Source: Methanosarcinaceae archaeon
GTDB taxonomy: Archaea; Halobacteriota; Methanosarcinia; Methanosarcinales; Methanosarcinaceae
Reading direction: 5' to 3'
NCBI GenBank assembly: GCA_030655675.1
Contig: JAUSPM010000024.1
Span: 1 to 6,709, forward strand
Length of the DNA stretch: 6,709 nt
Position 1 is the stretch's first letter. Every line of letters begins with the position of its first letter. Position numbers and translations under genes: made by a program. Of this stretch, positions 1 through 6,129 are shown one piece after another. The notes under the pieces were generated by a model. The model saw nothing but the letters and a program-made list of their open reading frames with translations, was not told the origin of the DNA and made no database searches.

Positions 1-14
1 GTAACTATTCAGCC
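1..14 (+). repeat. IS66 left terminal inverted repeat
   Basis: The sequence GTAACTATTCAGCC starts at the first base of the window and matches the reverse complement of 1630-1643 without mismatch. It lies 57 bases beyond the transposase stop codon, so this is the transposase-distal end. The match breaks at the fifteenth base. Confidence 0.9.
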
Positions 15-40
15 TATCCCAATTTAGCCTAAAATATTCA

Positions 41-48
41 CCTTATCC
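41..48 (+). repeat. Left subterminal repeat CCTTATCC
   Basis: CCTTATCC at 41-48 recurs in reverse complement at 1608-1615 near the other IS end. A related copy, CCTATCCC, sits at 13-20. Repeated subterminal boxes at both ends could be transposase-binding sites; that role is inferred and rests on short matches. Confidence 0.45.
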
Positions 49-71
49 CATCAATTCCTGATAATATCAAC

Positions 72-1517
72 TTATGCAATTGGGAAATATGGAACAAATG
101 GCTTTTCATTGAATACATCTTTAATTGCATCAATGACAGAAATCGTATTCTTCTTCGCAGTAGATATGTATCCCCGAATACGGCAAAAAGAATCTGCCCC
201 TTGTGTGCTTCGGAAAGTACCCGATATCTTTTGCTGCACCTTTGTCATTCTTACATCTCTCTCTGCCTGATTATTATCAAAGGGAACCTCAAAGTCATAC
301 ATAAACCTGAGGATATCACCTTTGTATCCAATAAATCGGTCAAGTAGATTTTTAACCTTCGTTTGTTTCTTTCTTCCCCGTTTCTTTGGTTGTGTGTTTA
401 CAACCAGAGGGGGCTGATTTTCTTCCAGCCCCATTTTGGTAATATCATCATACATCACTTCGAAGTGTCTAATCTGCTTCACCCCTAAGCAATTAGATAC
501 ATCTCGTGTTTCATCCACACATTTTTTAATATCGATAAGCAGATCATCCATCTTCTGTGGCCATTGCTGTTTATCATCTGAAACACCTGTCAATTCCCTC
601 AAAAGATGTACATTACAAAGTGAATGCTTGCACCCATATTTATAATACGGTTTCCAGAAATCATGAACTGCAACACCATCATAATCTGGTAGCACATTCA
701 TATCATTCATAGCTTCAGATCCTCTTTTTTGGTGTGCAAAATAATAAGTCAGCTTATCTGTACTGGCAACATGAAGCCAGTTACGCACCCCATTTATCCT
801 CGCTCCTGTTTCATCAAAATGTATTGCATGGGATTGTTTTAAGAGTTCTTTGATGTCATTTTCGAATCCTTCCAGTTTTCCAAAACATTCATTTTCTGCC
901 CTGATTAGTGTTGCAGGACTTATCTCGCACCCACAAACATCAGATAATAACTCGCAACTGCGTTCATAAGGAATGAGCTGATAATCGTGTAAATAGACTG
1001 CGAGAGCTCTTATGTATGGACTATATTGCGTGGGTTGAGTTATTCCATCAGGAAATTCAGCTTTGTTGATTTGACCACAATTAGGACAAGATTTTATTTC
1101 AGCTCGATGTTCAATAGATTTGAGTGTGATGGAAGGTATGTCAAAAATCTGTCTTTTTTCATAATTGATAGTATACTCATTTTTGAGAGATATGCAACAA
1201 TTGCTACATTGTTCCACATTATGGATTATCGTTTCATCAGGATTATCAACCATTCGTAATGTTGAACCAGTGTGTCCTTTTTGGCCACCTGCTTTCTTTC
1301 CACTTTTATTACGCCTACTTTTTACAGTAGGTTTCATTTTTGCATATGCGTCAGTTGAAGGGGGTTTACTGCTATTGCGACTGTTTTTGTTGAGTTGGTC
1401 CTCTAATAATTTGATGCGTTCTTCAAGTTTTGCAATTGTAGCAAACAGTTGCTCTATTAGGTTAACAACTGCATCTGGACCAGCTTCATAAACGGCAATA
1501 ATTTCTTCACGTTCCAT
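72..1517 (-). CDS. IS66-family transposase (TnpC-type, DDE)
   Basis: This 481-residue DDE transposase cuts and joins the ends of its own element. Domains in order: an N-terminal leucine-zipper-like helix (about residues 17-45) leading into the family motif SSKPPS (49-54); a basic segment with GGQKGH (77-82); a zinc-finger-like region with CxxC pairs at C104/C107 and C144/C147; the catalytic core; and an IS66 C-terminal tail (about 440-481). The catalytic triad is recognisable as D235 (HFDETG), D286 (VHDFWKPY) and E419 (NNQAERDVR). The length is normal for the family and there is no frameshift. The ATG at 1517 is preceded on the minus strand by GAGGGG (1524-1529) six bases upstream, a good ribosome binding site. 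The gene is transcribed away from the neighbouring repair operon. No tnpA or tnpB partner is present. Confidence 0.95.
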   Translation of the reverse strand: MEREEIIAVYEAGPDAVVNLIEQLFATIAKLEERIKLLEDQLNKNSRNSSKPPSTDAYAKMKPTVKSRRNKSGKKAGGQKGHTGSTLRMVDNPDETIIHNVEQCSNCCISLKNEYTINYEKRQIFDIPSITLKSIEHRAEIKSCPNCGQINKAEFPDGITQPTQYSPYIRALAVYLHDYQLIPYERSCELLSDVCGCEISPATLIRAENECFGKLEGFENDIKELLKQSHAIHFDETGARINGVRNWLHVASTDKLTYYFAHQKRGSEAMNDMNVLPDYDGVAVHDFWKPYYKYGCKHSLCNVHLLRELTGVSDDKQQWPQKMDDLLIDIKKCVDETRDVSNCLGVKQIRHFEVMYDDITKMGLEENQPPLVVNTQPKKRGRKKQTKVKNLLDRFIGYKGDILRFMYDFEVPFDNNQAERDVRMTKVQQKISGTFRSTQGADSFCRIRGYISTAKKNTISVIDAIKDVFNEKPFVPYFPIA

Positions 1518-1559
1518 GTAAATCCCCTCAGATAAATGGAATAATTTGCTTATTATTAG

Positions 1560-1567
1560 ATATTTAA
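1560..1567 (-). promoter_or_regulatory. Possible TATA box of the transposase gene
   Basis: On the minus strand this reads TTAAATAT, close to an archaeal TATA box. It lies 43 bases upstream of the start codon and inside the element, so initiation about 25 bases downstream would leave a short leader holding the GAGGGG ribosome binding site. No clear purine-rich BRE precedes it. The region is AT-rich, so chance is a real alternative. Confidence 0.3.
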
Positions 1568-1607
1568 TTCATAAGAAGTCATTGCATATTATTTTTTCGA
1601 TATTTTC

Positions 1608-1615
1608 GGATAAGG
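1608..1615 (-). repeat. Right subterminal repeat (GGATAAGG on plus strand)
   Basis: This is the reverse complement of the CCTTATCC box at 41-48. It ends 28 bases inside the right tip, whereas the left box begins 40 bases inside the left tip, so the two ends are not symmetrical. It is a possible transposase-binding site (inference). Confidence 0.45.
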
Positions 1616-1629
1616 GGGTAATAATTGAT

Positions 1630-1643
1630 GGCTGAATAGTTAC
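1630..1643 (-). repeat. IS66 right terminal inverted repeat
   Basis: GGCTGAATAGTTAC is the exact reverse complement of the first 14 bases of the window. It lies 112 bases upstream of the transposase start codon, leaving room for the transposase promoter inside the element. The next eight bases (TGTTTTTT) are the candidate right target-site duplication. Confidence 0.9.
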
Positions 1644-1649
1644 TGTTTT

Positions 1650-1681
1650 TTTTAATAAAGACACCAATACAAATATGTATA
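1650..1681 (+). promoter_or_regulatory. Candidate promoter region of the CRM-glycosylase-TPD operon
   Basis: Only 82 bases separate the IS tip from the ATG at 1726, so the operon promoter, if intact, must lie here or within the element. Two AT-rich TATA-like strings are visible: TTTTAATAAAG at 1650-1660 and AATATGTATA at 1672-1681. The first would place a start near 1680-1685 and give a leader of about 40 bases. Neither is a strong consensus match. The first abuts the presumed target duplication, so the insertion may have altered the native promoter. Confidence 0.3.
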
Positions 1682-1725
1682 TTTGATACTATGAATCATA
1701 GATATATCATTATGTGAGAAATACA

Positions 1726-1980
1726 ATGGAAAAAGATAAATTATACAAACTCAAGTCTGAAGCTGTTCAACTAAAACCGATAATCAATATCGGAAAGAAC
1801 GGAATAACAGATGCTGTCGTGGAAGAACTAAAAAAACAGGTTAAAGCAAACCGTTTAGTTAAAGTGAAGATGCTAAAAAGTACAGGCGTGGATTCCAAAA
1901 CCCTCGCACAACAACTTGCAGATGCCACCAAAACCACACTGATCGAGGTTCGAGGTAGTACTGTAGTGCTTTACAGATAA
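1726..1980 (+). CDS. YhbY-like CRM-domain RNA-binding protein
   Basis: This 84-residue basic protein is a single CRM domain of the YhbY family. Bacterial YhbY associates with pre-50S ribosomal particles, and plant CRM proteins act in organelle intron splicing, so a role in ribosome assembly or RNA binding is likely but indirect for archaea. The N-terminal region has the diagnostic Lys/Pro-Ile/Ile-x-Ile-Gly-Lys-Asn-Gly pattern, with GKNG supplying the GxxG RNA-contact loop at about residues 23-26. The helix DAVVEELKKQVKANRLVKVK and a C-terminal strand (IEVRGSTVVLYR) complete the fold. I chose ATG at 1726 because GTGAG at 1714-1718 then serves as a ribosome binding site seven bases upstream; a GTG start at 1714 would add four residues (MRNT). 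It is the first gene of a three-gene operon, 20 bases before the glycosylase. Confidence 0.88.
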   Translation: MEKDKLYKLKSEAVQLKPIINIGKNGITDAVVEELKKQVKANRLVKVKMLKSTGVDSKTLAQQLADATKTTLIEVRGSTVVLYR

Positions 1981-2000
1981 GAAGTGGATCATTTTTAAAA

Positions 2001-2630
2001 ATGAAACATAACAACCTTCAAAACGTTTATAATACTCTTCTTAATGAATTTGGCCATCAGAACTGGTGGCCTGCTGATACCCCTTTTGAAGTGGTCATCG
2101 GTGCCATCCTTACACAGCAGACCAAATGGGCCAATGTTGAGCAAGCAATCGCAAATCTCAAGGAACACGGATTGCTGGAACCTGATACCCTCGCACAAGC
2201 AGATGTTGAATTGATCGAAGAACTTGTCCATTGCTGCGGTTTCTATCGACAAAAGGCATCCCGCCTGAATAATATTGCAAAATATTTTGCTGATATTGGT
2301 ATTGAGAACGTGTTTAGTGCACCTACCGATAAACTAAGAGATGATATGCTATCCCTTAATGGTGTGGGAAATGAAACTGCAGACAGCATAGTGCTTTATG
2401 CTGCAAACAAACCAAAATTCGTGATCGATGCATACACCACCCGCATCATGGACTGTCTGGGAATTAATGGAAATTATATAAAGATGCAGGAACATTTTGA
2501 AAATGAATTACCAGTAAACGTTGACCTGTATAAAGAATACCACGCACTGATCGTTGAATTCGCAAAAACATACTGCGGAAAGAAACGCTGTGCGGAGTGT
2601 CTACTGATATCGGATGCTGCAAAAGTGTAA
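2001..2630 (+). CDS. HhH-GPD base-excision DNA glycosylase (COG2231, endonuclease III-like)
   Basis: This 209-residue protein belongs to the endonuclease III / HhH-GPD superfamily and most resembles COG2231, the group containing Helicobacter 3-methyladenine glycosylase MagIII. It should excise damaged bases at the start of base-excision repair. Visible landmarks are GAILTQQTKW (34-43), corresponding to the LSAQTTD region of endonuclease III; the helix-hairpin-helix LNGVGNETAD (119-128); and the catalytic aspartate D143 in VIDAY. The endonuclease III catalytic lysine is replaced by E125, implying a monofunctional glycosylase without lyase activity (inference). The C terminus has three cysteines, C192, C197 and C200 (Cx4CxxC), but lacks the fourth ligand of a standard [4Fe-4S] loop. 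The ATG at 2001 follows a weak GTGGATC ribosome binding site. It lies 20 bases after the CRM gene and 17 before the TPD gene. The substrate cannot be set from sequence; MagIII-like alkyl-purine activity is the best guess. Confidence 0.88.
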   Translation: MKHNNLQNVYNTLLNEFGHQNWWPADTPFEVVIGAILTQQTKWANVEQAIANLKEHGLLEPDTLAQADVELIEELVHCCGFYRQKASRLNNIAKYFADIGIENVFSAPTDKLRDDMLSLNGVGNETADSIVLYAANKPKFVIDAYTTRIMDCLGINGNYIKMQEHFENELPVNVDLYKEYHALIVEFAKTYCGKKRCAECLLISDAAKV

Positions 2631-2647
2631 ATTGGAAGTGTGAAAAA

Positions 2648-3433
2648 ATGAACAAGGACACCTACATAAATATCTATAATTCACTTAACTCTTCAGAAGA
2701 TATTGAACATGTTTCTCAGGATGTCTCCCAACCTGTTGGAGTGATCACAGCAATACTTAGTCAAAAGATTGTTTCAAATGTGAAAAAGACACACGGACGC
2801 ATCAAGAGCAAAAGCGAAAGGCACCTTCTCGAATGGAATCGAGGAGACACCATCCTTAATATTGCAAACCGAAATGAAATCCCTGCCACACTAATGGCTT
2901 CCATGATATTGAAAGAGATGGGGCACTCGAAAAAATACATTAATGAGATGTTCAAAGATCCAAACAATATTCAGGAACAACGCCTTAAAGATGAGATCGT
3001 ACAGGCACTCAACTCAGACTATTTCTTTTCCCCCCAGGCCCACCAGATACAAACTGAAAAAGGAAAAATGGGTGAAAATGTTATTGAAAAATGGCTGAAT
3101 AACAACAATATTGAGTACCGAAACGAAAACGATCTTCGTGACAGTGGTGCAACCAGAACACCGGATTGTGTGCTCAATGAGCCCTTGAATATTGATGGCA
3201 CGGAAGTGTCATGGATCGAAAGCAAAGCACTTTTTGGGGACGAAACCGAACATAAACACTATTCTAACAAGCAGTTCAAACACTACGAAGAAGAATACGG
3301 ACAGGGAATGGTAGTTTACTGGTATGGTTATCTGGATTCACTCACTCTTGACGGACACTTAATCAAAAACTATGAGTTCTTTGACGAGAACTCAGATGAT
3401 GTACAGACACTTTTGGATCTTGGCTGTTGCTAA
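2648..3433 (+). CDS. TPD-motif protein, putative PD-(D/E)XK nuclease (archaeal CDIN1/C15orf41 homologue)
   Basis: This 261-residue protein matches the TPD family, named for its Thr-Pro-Asp motif, whose human member CDIN1 (C15orf41) is mutated in congenital dyserythropoietic anaemia type I. Family members are predicted nucleases with a restriction-endonuclease-like fold. The N-terminal half (about 1-110) looks helical and may be a helix-turn-helix DNA-binding part (the segment near LLEWNRGDTILNIANR). The C-terminal core has GKMGENVIEKWL (139-150, E143), TPD at 171-173 (D173) and IESK at 190-193 (E191, K193), together fitting a PD-(D/E)XK centre. The string VVYWYGYLD (222-230) is also typical. 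I chose ATG at 2648, with GGAAG at 2634-2638 upstream; a start at 2597 would add 17 residues overlapping the glycosylase gene. It is last in the operon, 17 bases from the convergent rad50 end. The fold is well supported; activity and substrate are inferred. Confidence 0.85.
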   Translation: MNKDTYINIYNSLNSSEDIEHVSQDVSQPVGVITAILSQKIVSNVKKTHGRIKSKSERHLLEWNRGDTILNIANRNEIPATLMASMILKEMGHSKKYINEMFKDPNNIQEQRLKDEIVQALNSDYFFSPQAHQIQTEKGKMGENVIEKWLNNNNIEYRNENDLRDSGATRTPDCVLNEPLNIDGTEVSWIESKALFGDETEHKHYSNKQFKHYEEEYGQGMVVYWYGYLDSLTLDGHLIKNYEFFDENSDDVQTLLDLGCC

Positions 3434-3450
3434 TATTTTCTTCTAAAAAC
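3434..3450. terminator. Short convergent spacer with T-rich runs on both strands
   Basis: This 17-base gap separates the stop codons of the TPD gene (plus strand) and rad50 (minus strand). On the plus strand it reads TATTTTCTTCT right after the TPD stop; on the minus strand it starts GTTTTTAG right after the rad50 stop. Archaeal transcription often ends at such T-rich tracts, so the spacer may serve as a compact two-way terminator. There is no hairpin, and the T runs are short. Confidence 0.35.
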
Positions 3451-6129
3451 TCACATTGCAGATATGCTCGATGTGTTCGTAATCGGATCTTTCTCAACCA
3501 CAAATACATGATCTGCAGAATCGATCAATGATTCATCATGCGATACGATAAGTATCTGCCCCACACCGATATCACGCATCATATCTATCAGTTTTATCAA
3601 CTGCTGGATGTGTCCGCGATCCAGAAAAACAGTCGGTTCATCCAATATCAATGGCGGCAAAGCCGCGCCCCGTGATGCACCACCAACACCAAGCGACAAC
3701 AGGCGATATATTGCACACCGCAGCACCAGATTAAAGATCGCACGTTCGCCGCCGCTCAAGAGTTTTGGTTCAAGGGTCGTACCGTCCTTCTCATACACTG
3801 TGAGATTATATTCCGAATCAAGTTTAATATGAGAATAAGCATTATTTGAATACATGAACGAGAACATCTCATTGAGTGCCGCATCCAGCGCACCGATGTT
3901 TCGTGAACGAAGGTCTGCGCGTATGCGCATATACATGTTCTCAAGTGCCTCGGCATCCATGTATACGGCATGCAGGTAATCCGACTTGTTCTTCAATAAC
4001 TTCAGGTTATTTTCAAGTGAAAACAGGCGACGGATCTCATTCTCCAGCCGACCAATGTCTTTTTGCACTTCACCTTTTTCGCGGGACAGACTCTCCATCT
4101 GAACCCCGATGTTCTTATGTGCGCTCTCAAACTGTTCACATTTTACTTTCAGGTCTTTAATGTCAATAGTGCCCATCTTTTTTTCGACTTCAACAAGACG
4201 TTCTTTGCGTTCGTTTATCTGGCTTTCAAACAGTCCGATCATTTTCTGGATATCAACGATCTTGCCATCGAGTTGCTTAACGTTATCTTGCAACTTGTCA
4301 ATTTCTAAGATGTTCCCCTGTATATTTTTGGCAACACTTAGAGACTTTCCGGCTTTTGAATGCTCATCTTTTGCAACATTTTCCCTCTCTCTTAATTCTG
4401 CAATCTCTTTGCTAATTTCATCGATTGCCAGAACAAAAACCTCCCTGCGCCCCTCAAGTTCCCCTACCTTTTTCTCCTCCTCAGCAATCCTTGTGTTATA
4501 GTCAACAATTGATTTCTCTGAGGTTTCAACCTTGCTGCGAATAAGTTCCATATCTTTGATGCAATCGGCAATCACTTTCGCGTGTGCCTTCAACGACCTG
4601 ACACGCCCAAGTTTTTCATCAATTTCAACTTGCTTTGACCTGACACCTGACAATTCATCATCGAACTTTAGTTTTTGTTCTTCATCGCCCGCAGTCGTCT
4701 CACCAATACTCGAACCTTTGAGATCCTGCCCACACGTCGGACACATCCCTTTTGCAAGAAGATCTTTGCTTTTTTCGATCCTTTTATTGAGTTCGGCAAT
4801 CTCAGTCGATTTTTCACGTTCCCTGCCGTGCAACTTTTTCTGCTGATCGGTCAGCAGTTCCATCATATCATCAATATTATCCAGTTTTTCAATAGTGAAT
4901 CCAAGTTTTCCGACCTCATCAACCGCTGCCTGTCGTTTGCCATCAAACTCCTTCAGTGAACCCTCAGATCTTTCAATTCCTTGCTGCATGGATGCTAGGT
5001 CATCATTGAGTTTTTTGATTGTTTTTTGAATTGCAGATAATTGATTGTCCTGATCCTTAACAGACTCTCTTTTTTGAGCCATGCTATTTTCAAGCAATTT
5101 TCGCTTGTTTTCAATAGCACTCACATTGTCACGCGTGCGTCGCTCATCAGCATCCATATCCTCAACAACAGTTTTGATATCACCGCCACCGCCACCATCT
5201 TCAAATTCAATCTCTTTTTTAAGTACGGAAGTCTCTTCTTTGATCTTCTGTGTCGTCTTATTTTTTAAAAGGATATCATTTCGGATTGATTCGATCTCTT
5301 TAAAAGCAGTAGTTTTCTTACCATTGAACTCTGTTATCTGAGAATTAATGGAATCCTTTGTAACTGAAAGTGCCGAATATTCTGAAATGGTAGTATTCAA
5401 CTCATCCATCTTTGACTTTGCAGCATCCTTCTTTTTACCAAGAGCATCAATATTTGACTGAACGCGACCGGACATCTCCCTTGACTTGTTCAGTTTATCG
5501 TGTGGTTTTTCTATTTCGATCTTCTCGATATCGGTTAAGATATTCTTTACCTGCCACTCAACATCCCGCTTAATTCGCCCAACACCAACACGCGCGCTGC
5601 CGGCACGCTCGCGGTATTCCTCAAGCCTGCCAAGTTGCAGCAGGTCATCGATCATACGCTGGCGGTCTTTTGGTTTTGCGTTTATCAGCACATCGATCTC
5701 GCCCTGTCTGATATATACACAGTTCTTGTATGCTTCCTCATCCATATTGAGCAACTCACGCACAGCATCGTATGTTTGTGTCGCCTGATCGACCAGTATC
5801 TTTCCATCAACCTTGAGAACCGATCCAGAACTTGAAGCACTGCCTGTTTTGGGGTTGACCCGATATCCCTGCTCAACCACATACTCACGCCCGCCCTGTT
5901 CAAATTCGAGTGATATCGAAGCCTTTGTTTCACCTTTATGGATCATATCGGCAATAACAAAACCGGCAGGTAATGTGCTACTCCCAAAAAGACCGCTAAA
6001 GCAGGCTTCGAGCAGACTTGACTTGCCGCTTCCATTGACTCCCGACACAACGGTTACACCGCTGTCAAATGAAATATCAAGATTCTTGTAACTCCTGATA
6101 TTCTCAACTTGCAGCCGTTTCAACCTCAC
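3451..6129 (-). CDS. rad50: DNA double-strand break repair ATPase Rad50
   Basis: Rad50 is the SMC-like ATPase that, with Mre11, tethers and processes DNA double-strand breaks. All hallmarks are in this 892-residue protein: N-terminal MRLKRLQVENIRSYKN; Walker A GVNGSGKSS (30-38, K36); Q-loop YIRQGEID (Q142); a long N-terminal coiled-coil arm (about 155-460); the zinc hook CPTC (C463, C466); the returning arm (about 470-745); the ABC signature LSGGE (791-795); Walker B LILDEP (D830, E831) with D-loop; and the switch histidine in IVSHDE (H864). The length is normal for archaeal Rad50. The GTG start at 6129 gives the expected MRLKRL beginning and overlaps the mre11 stop by four bases (GTGA), implying translational coupling; GGGGAT lies just upstream. 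Five consecutive glycines at 312-316 interrupt the first arm, which is unusual. Confidence 0.97.
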   Translation of the reverse strand: MRLKRLQVENIRSYKNLDISFDSGVTVVSGVNGSGKSSLLEACFSGLFGSSTLPAGFVIADMIHKGETKASISLEFEQGGREYVVEQGYRVNPKTGSASSSGSVLKVDGKILVDQATQTYDAVRELLNMDEEAYKNCVYIRQGEIDVLINAKPKDRQRMIDDLLQLGRLEEYRERAGSARVGVGRIKRDVEWQVKNILTDIEKIEIEKPHDKLNKSREMSGRVQSNIDALGKKKDAAKSKMDELNTTISEYSALSVTKDSINSQITEFNGKKTTAFKEIESIRNDILLKNKTTQKIKEETSVLKKEIEFEDGGGGGDIKTVVEDMDADERRTRDNVSAIENKRKLLENSMAQKRESVKDQDNQLSAIQKTIKKLNDDLASMQQGIERSEGSLKEFDGKRQAAVDEVGKLGFTIEKLDNIDDMMELLTDQQKKLHGREREKSTEIAELNKRIEKSKDLLAKGMCPTCGQDLKGSSIGETTAGDEEQKLKFDDELSGVRSKQVEIDEKLGRVRSLKAHAKVIADCIKDMELIRSKVETSEKSIVDYNTRIAEEEKKVGELEGRREVFVLAIDEISKEIAELRERENVAKDEHSKAGKSLSVAKNIQGNILEIDKLQDNVKQLDGKIVDIQKMIGLFESQINERKERLVEVEKKMGTIDIKDLKVKCEQFESAHKNIGVQMESLSREKGEVQKDIGRLENEIRRLFSLENNLKLLKNKSDYLHAVYMDAEALENMYMRIRADLRSRNIGALDAALNEMFSFMYSNNAYSHIKLDSEYNLTVYEKDGTTLEPKLLSGGERAIFNLVLRCAIYRLLSLGVGGASRGAALPPLILDEPTVFLDRGHIQQLIKLIDMMRDIGVGQILIVSHDESLIDSADHVFVVEKDPITNTSSISAM
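5182..5196 (-). repeat. GGT/GGC trinucleotide run encoding Gly5 in the Rad50 coiled coil
   Basis: On the coding strand five glycine codons alternate GGT, GGC, GGT, GGC, GGT, giving residues 312-316 flanked by acidic residues (EFED before, D after). The run lies about halfway along the N-terminal arm and must break the helix there. It looks like a small tandem expansion of GGTGGC. Confidence 0.75.

Larger units (their letters stand above)
1..1643 (-). mobile_element. Complete IS66-family insertion sequence (single-ORF, ISBst12-like)
   Basis: This is an insertion sequence of 1643 bp with one transposase gene, which fills almost all of it on the minus strand. Both ends carry the same 14 bp in inverted orientation (GTAACTATTCAGCC at 1-14, its reverse complement at 1630-1643). 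The terminal GTAA is what IS66-family ends typically show. The accessory genes tnpA and tnpB of classical IS66 elements are absent, which matches the ISBst12 subgroup, where the transposase stands alone. The octamer CCTTATCC occurs near both ends in opposite orientation. The family usually makes an 8-bp target duplication; the right copy would be TGTTTTTT at 1644-1651, but the left flank lies outside the window. Intact ORF and perfect ends suggest a recent insertion that may still be active (inference). Confidence 0.9.

Noticed and set aside
1026..1491. Plus-strand ORFs inside the transposase gene
   Set aside because: They lie opposite an intact, clearly recognised IS66 transposase and resemble no family; they are frame shadows.
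1644..1654. T8 tract right of the IS as a terminator
   Set aside because: No plus-strand gene reads into it, and part of it is probably the target-site duplication.
1714..1725. Upstream GTG start for the CRM protein (adds MRNT)
   Set aside because: The GTGAG here fits better as the ribosome binding site for the ATG at 1726, and the protein from that ATG matches the usual start of the domain.
2600..2630. Programmed -1 frameshift joining the glycosylase and TPD genes
   Set aside because: There is no slippery heptamer and no evident downstream stem-loop, so it is kept only as one explanation in the cysteine-loop finding, not as a feature.
2597..2647. Upstream ATG start for the TPD gene (adds 17 residues)
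   Set aside because: It would overlap the glycosylase gene by 34 bases, adds a cysteine-rich segment out of character with the rest, and the ATG at 2648 has its own upstream GGAAG.
3608..6091. Many plus-strand ORFs opposite rad50
   Set aside because: Rad50 is intact with all motifs. The opposing ORFs are low-complexity Ser/Phe/Leu-rich antisense translations of coiled coil.
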